Below are positions 1 to 7,604 of a stretch of 38,311 nucleotides of DNA, one piece after another. The notes beneath the pieces were generated by a model. The model saw only the letters and a list, made by a program, of their open reading frames with translations. It had not been told where the DNA came from and searched no databases. The stretch is from Thomasclavelia saccharogumia DSM 17460. GTDB taxonomy: Bacteria; Bacillota_I; Bacilli_A; Erysipelotrichales; Coprobacillaceae. Location: the NCBI RefSeq assembly GCF_000686665.1, contig NZ_JMLH01000028.1, forward strand, positions 1 through 38,311, read 5' to 3'. Position numbers and translations under genes: made by a program. Position 1 is the stretch's first letter, and every line of letters starts with the position of its first letter.

Positions 1-190
1 GATAATCTCTGAAGTGGTCTTCGTTAATATCAAAAAGATTGTCATAATTAATGAAATCAAGAAAACGAGCGATACCGTCCATATAATTGATAATAGTTTT
101 ATCGGCAAGGTTTTTTAAATCGAGAGCGATCCTAACATCATTAAGGATAGGAAATTGTTTGATTTTGTCATTTATAGATTTAGTATTCAT
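1..190 (-). CDS. Tyrosine recombinase/integrase, N-terminal part (runs off left edge)
   Basis: Only the first 63 codons lie in the window. The start ATG is at 188-190 on the minus strand, preceded by an AAAGGA ribosome binding site about 11 bases upstream. The visible residues (NTKSINDKIKQFP, then ALDLKNLADKTIINYMDGI, then RFLDFI) have the alpha-helical pattern of the SAM-like, core-binding domain of phage-type integrases, where the LAxKTIxxYxxxIxxFLxF stretch is characteristic. The catalytic R-H-R-Y domain would lie beyond the window. Its substrate sites are unknown; no attachment site was recognised here. It could belong to a transposon, integron-like unit or phage remnant. Confidence 0.6.
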   Translation of the reverse strand, partial: MNTKSINDKIKQFPILNDVRIALDLKNLADKTIINYMDGIARFLDFINYDNLFDINEDHFRDY

Positions 191-209
191 AATTAATCAG
201 TCCTTTCTG

Positions 210-736
210 TTATAAAATGACAACTAAATTATAAATAAAAAAAGCCATCATAAGAAAGATGGCAAACAAAAAAATATAGAAAACATAAAGAAAGAATTGA
301 GCTAACGCGTAGCGTTTTAGTACAATATAACTGTACTCAATTTTCCATACCATTTTGCAGAATTTACAGCATTCGTGGTTTTTATTGTTAAATATCCCCA
401 TAAAATCATTAAACATTCTTTAATTATTAATAAAATTAAAAGTCCCCACATCCATTGAAAACGTGTTGTTAAACAACATATTAGAGCTAATTGTGTTAAT
501 TTATCAGCAATTGGATCTAATACTTTTCCAAGATCAGATACCATATTGATTTTTCTTGCAATCTTTCCATCAATAATATCAGTAATTCCCGAAAGAGCTA
601 CGATTATAGCAGCTGCTGTATAATCACAAGAACAACAATATAACCAAATAATTATTGGTATAAGTATGATTCGAAATAAACTGATCATATTTGGAATTGT
701 TAAAATATTTTCTTTTTGAAATCTTTTATCTTTCAT
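210..736 (-). pseudogene. CDP-alcohol phosphatidyltransferase (PgsA-like), frameshifted
   Basis: Enzymes of this family transfer a phosphatidyl group from CDP-diacylglycerol to an alcohol such as glycerol-3-phosphate in the membrane. The first frame starts at an ATG at 734-736 behind an AGAGG site and contains the complete signature DGKIARK...G(x3)DPIAD, i.e. DG(x2)AR(x8)G(x3)D(x3)D. It stops at 317 right after STVILY. A second frame continues across that stop: KRYALAQFF followed by a strongly hydrophobic helix, ending at 210. Joined, the product would be about 175 residues, the normal family length, with the last transmembrane helix restored. One missing base near 320 (TTGTACTAAAACG) explains the break. 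Real inactivation or a sequencing error cannot be separated from one sequence. The active-site motif is intact, so a C-terminally truncated protein could still be made. Confidence 0.65.
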
Positions 737-943
737 AGTTACCTCTGTTATCCTCAAAAAAAATAATCTCATTTAAAACCGCTCTTCCAGCAATAAAATA
801 ATCAATTTTTATTTTTCTTTGCAAAATCCAGGTATCTACAGCAAATCACCCAGAAATACTTAAAAACTCCATAAAAACAAGATTAAAAATACTATTTATA
901 GTTCAAAATATATACTATTCTAAAAATTATCAGGCCTTCTCTT

Positions 944-1179
944 TTAGATAAATTTCACTCTTAATTCTTTATATAAAAGAAGATCGTATAAACCTAACCT
1001 CAATCTAAACATTTCCATCGCTACCAAAACATCTTTAGCCATCTGCGCCATTACAGTCGCCATTTCTTTATCAATATTTTGTATTTCTGATAAAAATCAT
1101 TATTTATTGCAATATAGGAAGTAACATTTATACTTCCTGTTAAAACTCCAATATCTATAACGCCAATTTTCAATATCAT
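944..1179 (-). pseudogene. Degraded ORF, start resembling the Ppx/GppA phosphatase fold
   Basis: Immediately after the flippase stop codon (TAA directly followed by ATG), with the GAGGAG at the flippase gene's end as ribosome binding site, an open frame begins with LKIGVIDIG, reminiscent of the N terminus of actin-fold exopolyphosphatases (MKIxVIDIGSN). It stops after about 35 codons. A second frame downstream encodes IDKEMATVMAQMAKDVLV and continues to a stop at 944. The two pieces look like the ends of one gene with the middle deleted. The Ppx/GppA assignment rests on nine residues and is weak. The remaining stretch up to 772 shows no gene. Confidence 0.3.
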
Positions 1180-2160
1180 TTACTCCTCTTTTTCTTTCAA
1201 TTCCTTAGTCATATCTTTTTTCACATTTAAAAACATAGCTAAACTTATAACAAAAGGAAAAAAATAATCTGCAATACGATATAATACCAAAGCTGATGAA
1301 GCATTGATACGTCCAATAAAAGGTGTAAACAACATAATAAAAGAAGCTTCAGTAGGACCAACACCAATAACATTTGGTAAAATACCAATCAATAAAAGCA
1401 TCAGTGATGCAAGAATTCGTGTTTTTTCATAAGATAAATCTGTGATTCCAAGCATCATCATACATACATATGGAATAGAAAAATTCCAACTTAATTTCAA
1501 TAAATTCACTATTGTTACATTGATGCAGCATATCCGATTCCTAAGAATTTTTTTTGACACATCATATAAAGCTTCTAAATAACTCGTCCAAGTATGTTTT
1601 CGTTGATTCCATTTATCACTATTAGGTAACATTTGCATAAACATCAAAAACAATTGTTGAATCCTTTTCCAAGTACATAACAATAACATCCCAATGATAA
1701 AAATTGCATATACAATAAATCCTAAATAGATATATTTCATAAGCTCAGGAATCGTTTCTTTTAACCATTGATTATGAAAAACAAATGCCAAAAATGAATA
1801 AATAAACACTGATATTTTATGAAATACACATTCCAAAAGCAGCGTTCCAATTCCTGTTCCTAAATCTATACCTTGTCGATAAAGAAAATAACTTTGTATT
1901 GGAATTGTCCCAGTAGTAGAAGTTGAAACATTAGCAAAAATACCAAGGAGTATCACTTTTAATGCCTGAATGAATTTCAAATTAGGAAACTGAAATATAA
2001 TCATTATATAATAAGAAAAAGCATCTAATAATATATACCCTATTGACATTACCATAATGAAAAGCAATTCAAAAACTGATATTTTACTTACATATTTTAT
2101 AATCCCTCGATAATCTTTATGAAATACAAAATATATTAAAACCAATAAAAAGATAATCAA
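1180..2160 (-). CDS. Lysylphosphatidylglycerol-synthase-type flippase (UPF0104/MprF TM domain), start region disrupted
   Basis: An integral membrane protein of the LPG_synthase_TM family, the membrane half of MprF that flips modified lipids. Many predicted helices are visible. The conserved C-terminal part GVGPTEASFIMLFTPF followed by SALVLYRIADYFFP matches the family's GGxGxxE...LLYR pattern. No soluble GNAT-like aminoacyl-transferase domain is attached, so it is a stand-alone flippase-like protein of roughly 330 residues. The coordinates use the TTG at 2158-2160. The best ribosome binding site (AGAGGTGA) instead serves an ATG at 2202, whose frame hits TGA after five codons (MDKQT-stop) and then continues KKFLLKILLIIFLLV, a fitting N terminus. 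An ATG at 2188 is one base out of frame across a 7-A tract. Either a TGG-to-TGA change or a one-base tract change explains this. It is divergent from the TetR gene. Confidence 0.75.
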   Translation of the reverse strand: MIIFLLVLIYFVFHKDYRGIIKYVSKISVFELLFIMVMSIGYILLDAFSYYIMIIFQFPNLKFIQALKVILLGIFANVSTSTTGTIPIQSYFLYRQGIDLGTGIGTLLLECVFHKISVFIYSFLAFVFHNQWLKETIPELMKYIYLGFIVYAIFIIGMLLLCTWKRIQQLFLMFMQMLPNSDKWNQRKHTWTSYLEALYDVSKKILRNRICCINVTIVNLLKLSWNFSIPYVCMMMLGITDLSYEKTRILASLMLLLIGILPNVIGVGPTEASFIMLFTPFIGRINASSALVLYRIADYFFPFVISLAMFLNVKKDMTKELKEKEE

Positions 2161-2216
2161 AAGTATTTTTAATAAAAATTTTTTTCATGTTTGTTTATCC
2201 ATGATTACTCACCTCT

Positions 2217-2266
2217 GCTATCTTCTGTATAAGACTCTCTTGCTATCTTCTGTATAAGACTCTCTT
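2217..2266. repeat. Perfect 25-bp tandem duplication containing an operator-like dyad
   Basis: Two identical 25-bp units (2217-2241 and 2242-2266) sit between the divergent flippase and TetR genes. Each contains the imperfect dyad TCTGTATAAGA, which matches its own reverse complement at 9 of 11 positions. The two dyad centres are therefore 25 bp apart. Position and symmetry suggest a duplicated TetR binding site; binding itself is not shown. Confidence 0.75.
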
Positions 2267-2326
2267 GCTTGTAGAAACTTAAGTTTTATGATAAAATTAT
2301 TTAAATTACTGGAAAGGAATAAAAAT

Positions 2327-2884
2327 ATGAATCGTACTGAAATAGCTATTATTAATTCTTTTTGGCAACTATTAGAAGAAAAACCATATAATAAAATTAC
2401 AGTCAAAAATATTGTTGACCTCTGTCAAATAAATCGAAATACATTTTATTATCATTTTCAAAGTATCCCTGAACTGCTAGAACGTGTTCTTAAACAAGAA
2501 GCAGATGATATCATTAAAAATCATAATCAATTTGAATCAGTAGTTGATTGCTTGACTCCTGTTATTCAAAGCTGTCTTTCAAGAAGAAAAGCATTTCTTA
2601 ACATATATCATTCCGTAGAACGTGATATTTTCTTAAATAGTTTAGATCGACTGACTTTGTATTTTGTTGAAAAATATATAAATGTACTCACTGAAGATCT
2701 ACCCATTCAACCTCATGATAAAAGTTTACTTATCCGATTTTATAAGAGTGCATTAGTTGGCATTTTTTTAGATTGGTTAGATAAAAATATGAGTTATGAT
2801 TTTGTTGAAGCTTTTTCTCGTATTTCTAATTTATTTGCTGGATCAAGTGATAGAGCTTTAATTAGATCAACCATTAAAAAATAA
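2327..2884 (+). CDS. TetR/AcrR-family transcriptional regulator
   Basis: A 185-residue DNA-binding repressor. The N-terminal helix-turn-helix is plain: AIINSFWQLLEEKPYNKITV, then KNIVDLCQINRNTFYYHF, the canonical TetR pattern ending in the YYHF recognition-helix motif. The C-terminal part is an all-helical ligand/dimer domain like the TetR_C set found with DhaS-type regulators. I use the ATG at 2327 because AAAGGAAT lies six bases upstream; an earlier in-frame start at 2288 has no such site. A plausible promoter, TTGCTT with TATGAT about 16 bp on, lies between the tandem repeat and the start. It is divergent from the flippase gene and probably controls it and itself through the 25-bp repeats. 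The ligand is unknown. Confidence 0.85.
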   Translation: MNRTEIAIINSFWQLLEEKPYNKITVKNIVDLCQINRNTFYYHFQSIPELLERVLKQEADDIIKNHNQFESVVDCLTPVIQSCLSRRKAFLNIYHSVERDIFLNSLDRLTLYFVEKYINVLTEDLPIQPHDKSLLIRFYKSALVGIFLDWLDKNMSYDFVEAFSRISNLFAGSSDRALIRSTIKK

Positions 2885-3039
2885 TTTTTTTACTTATTCC
2901 CATTCCAAAACTCTTAAACCAATTCTAAATTTCAATTGATCATAATGAATTTTTTCATCAAAAAATATACTTTGAACCATTTATAACCATTCTGATAATT
3001 TTTTATCATCAAGAATACTACTGTACTACTTTGATGATA

Positions 3040-3278
3040 TTCCTCTGTTTTTTCATTTGTTCAATTTCTCTTTTTTTCCAGTTCTTAGTTTCACTTAGCT
3101 TTGCAAACATATCCAAACGTCCTCCATCTATCACCAATAAAGGTTTAATATATAAGATAGATTCCATTGCAGCATTGGCAGGAATAACTCGTCATTTTTT
3201 TTCAAATAATCTAATGTTTCTACTTCTACATAAATGATAAGCTATTTTTTTATATTTCTTTGATTTCTTTTGCTCCAT
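3040..3278 (-). pseudogene. DegV-family fatty-acid-binding protein remnant
   Basis: DegV proteins (for example FakB) bind a fatty acid. Translation of the minus strand gives VETLDYLKK in one frame, and after a frameshift/TGA RVIPANAAMESILYIKPLLV, then IDGGRLDMFAKLSETKNWKK. This matches the DegV consensus (E)TLxYLKKGGRIxxxxAxxxxxLxIKPIL. The N-terminal half and the C-terminal end are missing and an in-frame TGA interrupts the core, so it is a relic. Its presence next to a phosphatidyltransferase and a flippase adds to a lipid-related neighbourhood. The overlapping plus-strand open frame at 3031-3237 is its shadow. Confidence 0.6.
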
Positions 3279-3345
3279 TTTAAAAATTTCCTCTATCAGT
3301 TACACTTGCAATTCTTATTTTTCTCATCATTTCTTCGATAAAACT

Positions 3346-3380
3346 ATAGCAATTGCAGTCAATAAAACCACAATTGCTAT
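3346..3380 (-). terminator. Hairpin downstream of the radical SAM gene
   Basis: ATAGCAATTG (3346-3355) pairs perfectly with CAATTGCTAT (3371-3380) around a 15-base loop, 10 bases after the radical SAM stop codon. On the minus strand it is followed by AGTTTTATC, a weak T-run. It is a possible terminator or 3' stability hairpin. Confidence 0.5.
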
Positions 3381-3389
3381 ATTGACATG

Positions 3390-4733
3390 TTATTTTTTAT
3401 TTTGGCTTTCTTTCCATAATTTATCTGCCACAGGTTTCCAATGAGCTGCATATTTATCACATTTCGCACATAAATGTTCTACATCCTCTGGAGATTGTAA
3501 ATCTGTCGAATGGGCTTTAGTTTTTGCAACCATTGCTCTTAACTTTTCTGGATTTTCAAGCATAGGACAAGGTCTCAGCATATTTTCATTGAAGGGCTGA
3601 TTGTCATGGTAAGCCATCATCATTGGTGATTGTAGTGCTTCTAATAAAGTCTTTTCCCGAATATTAGAATCAGAATAATGAATAAATACACATGGATCAA
3701 CATCACCATGAGCATTAATATGTAAATAACGTCTTCCTCCGGCAATACATCCTCCAACATATTCTGCATCATTTTGAAAATCCATCGCAAACAATGGTTT
3801 TGTTGCACGATAGTGACGAATACGTTGATATGTTTCAGTTCTTTGTTCAGAAGTTGGCATTAAATCAGGTGAAGCATCATTTCCTACTGGCATATAATGG
3901 AAATACCAAATAAAATAAGCACCTAAATCAATCAACTTATCGAAAAATTCTTCAGAAGTAATAGAATCAAAATTAGCACTTGTGTAACAAGAAGATATAC
4001 CATAAATCAATTTCTTACGGTGAAGTAATTCAATAGCTTCAATCACTTTATTGTATACGCCCTCGCCACGTCGACCATCTGTAGCTGTCTCAAATCCTTC
4101 AAGTGAAATAGCTGGAACAAAATTACCAACACGTAACATTTCATTTGCAAATTCTTCATCAATCAATGTTGCATTTGTAAAACATAAAAAGATGCAGTCA
4201 TTATGTTTTTCGCAAATCTTAATTAAATCTTTTTTTCTTACAAGTGGTTCCCCACCTGTATAAATATACATATAAATTCCTAACTGTTTACCTTGTTGAA
4301 TAATACTGTCTATTTCATCAATTGATAAATTCAATTTATTTCCATACTCGGCAGCCCAGCAACCTGTACAGTGTAAATTACAAGCTGATGTAGGATCTAA
4401 TAAAATTGTCCAGGGAATATTACAGCCATATTTTTTACGAAGTTCTTCTTGCTTCGACCATCCTGAAAGAGCTGAATTAACAAAAAAGTTGACAGCTGCT
4501 GTTTTCATTACATGTGGATCAACATCATATATAATACGTCTAATAAAACTATAATATGGATGGTTGGGATCAGTTATTGCTTCTCTTATCATAGCCCGTT
4601 GTGATTCAAATCCATTACCTGCAAATTTATCAGCCCAATCCATGATCTTGAGTAAGTTTTTTTCAGGATCTTTATATAAATAGTTAAACGCTTGTTCTAA
4701 ACCAAATTTTTTTATTGTTGTGGATACATTCAT
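3390..4733 (-). CDS. Radical SAM enzyme with SPASM-type C-terminal cluster domain
   Basis: A 447-residue radical S-adenosylmethionine enzyme. After a helical N-terminal extension of about 105 residues comes the cluster motif CNLHCTGC (C118, C122, C125), then the SAM-binding YTGGEPL and the barrel strands. Near the C terminus GGCIAGGRRYLHINAHGDVD, PC and then CPM...CAKC supply extra cysteines of a SPASM-like auxiliary cluster domain. The start has an AAGGAGGT site eight bases upstream. It follows the DUF308 gene by 26 bp and is probably cotranscribed with it. No peptide substrate gene is adjacent, while membrane-lipid genes are nearby, so a small-molecule or lipid substrate is as likely as a peptide. 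The substrate is not identifiable from sequence. Confidence 0.85.
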   Translation of the reverse strand: MNVSTTIKKFGLEQAFNYLYKDPEKNLLKIMDWADKFAGNGFESQRAMIREAITDPNHPYYSFIRRIIYDVDPHVMKTAAVNFFVNSALSGWSKQEELRKKYGCNIPWTILLDPTSACNLHCTGCWAAEYGNKLNLSIDEIDSIIQQGKQLGIYMYIYTGGEPLVRKKDLIKICEKHNDCIFLCFTNATLIDEEFANEMLRVGNFVPAISLEGFETATDGRRGEGVYNKVIEAIELLHRKKLIYGISSCYTSANFDSITSEEFFDKLIDLGAYFIWYFHYMPVGNDASPDLMPTSEQRTETYQRIRHYRATKPLFAMDFQNDAEYVGGCIAGGRRYLHINAHGDVDPCVFIHYSDSNIREKTLLEALQSPMMMAYHDNQPFNENMLRPCPMLENPEKLRAMVAKTKAHSTDLQSPEDVEHLCAKCDKYAAHWKPVADKLWKESQNKK

Positions 4734-4759
4734 AACATTAACCTCCTTATATCCATTTC

Positions 4760-5320
4760 CTAATCATTTCCCTTATCGTTTAATTGTACATCTTTTTTTA
4801 CTGTATAATGTATAACACATTGATTCATAAGTCCCTCACATAATAAAGTACATCCTGTGATAATACGGGATACCATTTCATTTTTGAAGGGTTCTACTAT
4901 AACTAAAATACCAAATACTCCCGTTAGAATAGAAATTCCTAAAATATACTTCCATGTTTCTAATCCAAACTCCTTTGCATCACGAGATGTCTGTATTTTA
5001 AGAAAACTATCTAAAAGTACTAAGGCCCCTAGTGCCATTGATAAATAATTAATAATTTGTTCGTTTCTTACTAAGACGATGATACCTAAAGCAATAAGAA
5101 ACATGCCGCATCCTAAATCATATTGAAATGCAAGATTATATAAATCATTTGACAAGTATCCAATGACCTTAATAACACCATAAACAATAAAAATAATTCC
5201 ACCGATATTACATAATATTAATGATGGTATATCAGATATCATCACATAAACTATTCCCGCAATATAGAATACCATTGACATGAGAATATATCCATATCGT
5301 GCTATTTGGAGTTTTTTCAA
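4760..5320 (-). CDS. DUF308/HdeD-like membrane protein
   Basis: A polytopic membrane protein of 186 residues with about six helices in three pairs (for example ILMSMVFYIAGIVYVMIS and LGCGMFLIALGIIVLV), the pattern of the DUF308/HdeD family, some members of which affect acid resistance. The start is set by the ribosome binding site: AAAGGAG lies directly against the ATG at 5329, which is too close, but nine bases from an in-frame TTG at 5318-5320, giving MKKLQIARYGYI. The gene precedes the radical SAM gene in the same direction (26-bp gap), so the two products may work together at the membrane. The role is unknown. Confidence 0.75.
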   Translation of the reverse strand: MKKLQIARYGYILMSMVFYIAGIVYVMISDIPSLILCNIGGIIFIVYGVIKVIGYLSNDLYNLAFQYDLGCGMFLIALGIIVLVRNEQIINYLSMALGALVLLDSFLKIQTSRDAKEFGLETWKYILGISILTGVFGILVIVEPFKNEMVSRIITGCTLLCEGLMNQCVIHYTVKKDVQLNDKGND

Positions 5321-5424
5321 TATAATCATCTCCTTTCATTTTGATTATTTTTAAAGCAATGAATCTTGATAAGTTTAATAGAATACTTATTAAATACATG
5401 CAGCAGACTTTTTAATAATCATAT

Positions 5425-5532
5425 TTATAAATTAAAAATTATTACGATTCCTATTATCGTTAATATCGCAATTATGATAGGGCTTTTCTTACAAAACTTT
5501 ACATTATATTCATACTCATTCCCTCCTATCAT
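5425..5532 (-). CDS. Possible 35-residue single-TM small protein
   Basis: A short frame beginning MIGGNEYEYNVKFCKK and ending in a hydrophobic stretch IIIAILTIIGIVIIF followed by NL. It lies 105 bp upstream of the DUF308 gene on the same strand. A strong AGGAGG lies inside the reading frame and would better serve a different, 4-codon frame, so start and expression are doubtful. It may be a remnant of a small membrane protein gene. Confidence 0.25.
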   Translation of the reverse strand: MIGGNEYEYNVKFCKKSPIIIAILTIIGIVIIFNL

Positions 5533-5889
5533 TTTTCTATTTTCATTTTATTCCTTTTTATTTAAATGAAAATAGACACCTTTCGTGCTAATGCCTAATT
5601 TTTATGCACATGCAAGTTAGATGTCTAGGCACTCATCATACAAATGTCTAAAAACAATCCTATTTTGTCTATATTATATTTATTATTTTTAGAATTTGTA
5701 TCGTGATTTACTGGCAGCAAATAGATTATAGCTGTGATAATTTATTTAAAATACTCATCTTTCCAATATTTGATAATAAAATACAATCAAAGTATTTAAA
5801 CAATCACAATACTAGTTTTTATACAAAGATATACTAGAAATAAAATTATAAAGATGCTCAAATTATGCATACAAGCCATGATAATAATC
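5533..5889. other. Intergenic stretch without a recognisable gene
   Basis: AT-rich DNA with stops in all frames. I see no RNA gene or convincing regulatory structure. It probably holds further debris of the transposase remnant to the right, but no residue-level match could be made. Confidence 0.4.
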
Positions 5890-6335
5890 AAAATCTTTAT
5901 CGATAATTCAAAATGATGTTTTAAGTAAAATAATAGAAGAATTGTCAAAAACAATACCAACATCAACAAATCTATGACTCATTGCTTCACTAAGATATTT
6001 ATTCAAATATTTCACATATCTTCTAATATAGTTTTGTGACCAGGTTGAATAGTCGAAACACTTTGATTGACAGCTCTAAAACCATCCATATGCCAGATTC
6101 ACTGCAATTTCTTTACATAAATTGATTCCAAAAATAGTATTGATAAAAAGCACTATGGGATCGATACTTGCTCTGCCTCAAAAAAGTTTTTAGCAGCTTT
6201 AAGCTTTATAACCTCATGATTAAGCAAAACAAGCTCATCAATAGCACTTAAAATAATAATATGATCACATTTATATTTACTGTCATTACTATTTCTATTA
6301 TCTTCAAATACGTGTACCCTTATATCATATCTTGA
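5890..6335 (-). pseudogene. IS1182-type transposase remnant
   Basis: On the minus strand several frames in order give HEVIKLKAAKNFFEAE, then SIDPIVLF and IFGINLCKEIAVNLAYGWF, then STWSQNYIRRYVKYLNKYLS and SHRFVDVGIVFDNSS. These follow the N-terminal half of IS1182-family DDE transposases (S(I/V)DP(V/I)VLFK...YLFGIxS, EIxVNxAYRWFLG, THSTFSQNYxRR, HGxVDxxxVFxDST). At least three frameshifts and the loss of the C-terminal catalytic part make it dead. Terminal inverted repeats were not found. Confidence 0.6.
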
Positions 6336-6356
6336 TTTTTTACCTTAAATAAAAAA

Positions 6357-6390
6357 GACTGTTGATAAATAAAAATATTTACCAACAGCC
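6357..6390 (-). terminator. Terminator of the DAP operon
   Basis: Read on the minus strand, GGCTGTTGGTAAATA and its partner TTTATCAACAGTC form a hairpin (a slightly imperfect stem) followed by TTTTTT, 25 bp after the aminotransferase stop codon. Confidence 0.8.
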
Positions 6391-6414
6391 TAAAAATTCT
6401 TATTAAATAAAAAT

Positions 6415-7602
6415 CTAACTATTCACTTCTTCAATTACTTCTGTAAAGATTTTTATCATTTCATCAACATCTTTTTCTTCGATGATAAATGGTGGCAGCA
6501 TTCTGATTACATTACTACCTGCCGTAATTAAAACCAAACCTTTATCCAAAGCTTTTTGAATATATGGCTTGATAGGATGCACAAATTCCAATCCAATCAT
6601 CAAACCTAACCCACGACGTTCTTTAATACAATCATACTTTTCTACTAGTTCATCCAGCTTAGCAATCAAATACTCACTAATGTCCTGGACATGTTCCAAC
6701 ATTTTTTTCTCTTCAATAATTTTAAAAACAGTTTTACAAGCACATCCGGCCATCGGATTACCACCATAAGTAGAACCATGATCACCAGGTTTTAAAGCCG
6801 AACCAACTTTTTCATTGGCAACAAAGGCTCCCATTGGAAAACCAGCTCCGATTCCTTTAGCTAAACAAACAACATCCGGCATGATTCCGTATTGGAAATA
6901 AGTCATGATCGTTCCTGTTCTCCCCATACCACATTGAACTTCATCAAGAATCATGACAATGTCATGCTCATCACAAAGATTTCTAATTCCCTGCATGAAT
7001 TCTTGAGAACAAACATGAATCCCGCCTTCACCTTGAACCGGTTCTAAGATGATTGCTGCTGTCCGTGGTGTAATTAATTTTTTTACTGATTCTAAATCAT
7101 TGATTTCACCATATTTAACACCTGCAATCAATGGTCCAAAAGCTGTTTGATAGGCTGGTGTCCCCGTTAAGGTAACAGAACCTGTAGAACGGCCATGAAA
7201 AGAATGTTTCAAACTAATGATTTCACTATCAGCTTTACCATGTTTTTCATAATAATATTTGCGGGCCAACTTCAAAGCTCCCTCTGTCGCTTCTGTTCCA
7301 CTATTAGTAAAAAATACTTGATCTAATTTAGTCGCTTTAATTACCGCTTCAGCTGCTTCAATAGCTTCTACACTATTAAAATAATTAGAAATATGCATTA
7401 AACGATGCACCTGCTTAGCTAATGCATCAGTATAAGGCTGATAATCATAGCCAAATGAATTAACTCCTATTCCCGAATAAAAATCTAAATATTTTTTTCC
7501 ATTAACATCATAAAGATAAACACCTTTACCATGATCAAAAGTAACATCAAATCTACCATAAGCTTTCATTAAAGCCTTATTAGCTCTATCATAATAATTC
7601 AT
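6415..7602 (-). CDS. Class III PLP aminotransferase, probably N-acetyl-LL-diaminopimelate aminotransferase
   Basis: A 395-residue aminotransferase of the acetylornithine (ArgD) type. Visible motifs are NSGTEATEGALKLAR (phosphate-binding region), HSFHGRSTGSVTLTG, ILEPVQGEGG, ILDEVQCGMGRTG and the PLP-lysine segment LAKGIGAGFPMGA. By sequence alone ArgD would be an equal call. The context decides: it is the last gene of dapF-dapH-deacetylase, two bases after the deacetylase stop, and no arginine genes are present. It therefore most likely converts N-acetyl-2-amino-6-oxopimelate to N-acetyl-LL-diaminopimelate using glutamate. Bifunctional use in arginine synthesis is possible. Confidence 0.8.
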   Translation of the reverse strand: MNYYDRANKALMKAYGRFDVTFDHGKGVYLYDVNGKKYLDFYSGIGVNSFGYDYQPYTDALAKQVHRLMHISNYFNSVEAIEAAEAVIKATKLDQVFFTNSGTEATEGALKLARKYYYEKHGKADSEIISLKHSFHGRSTGSVTLTGTPAYQTAFGPLIAGVKYGEINDLESVKKLITPRTAAIILEPVQGEGGIHVCSQEFMQGIRNLCDEHDIVMILDEVQCGMGRTGTIMTYFQYGIMPDVVCLAKGIGAGFPMGAFVANEKVGSALKPGDHGSTYGGNPMAGCACKTVFKIIEEKKMLEHVQDISEYLIAKLDELVEKYDCIKERRGLGLMIGLEFVHPIKPYIQKALDKGLVLITAGSNVIRMLPPFIIEEKDVDEMIKIFTEVIEEVNS

Positions 7603-7604
7603 TT

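Noticed and set aside
2160-2202. Possible reassignment of UGA to tryptophan, as in related mollicutes
   Set aside because: The only tRNA-Trp seen (36696) has a CCA anticodon, and TGA acts as the normal end of several genes or gene remnants; the in-frame TGA is limited to one decaying region.
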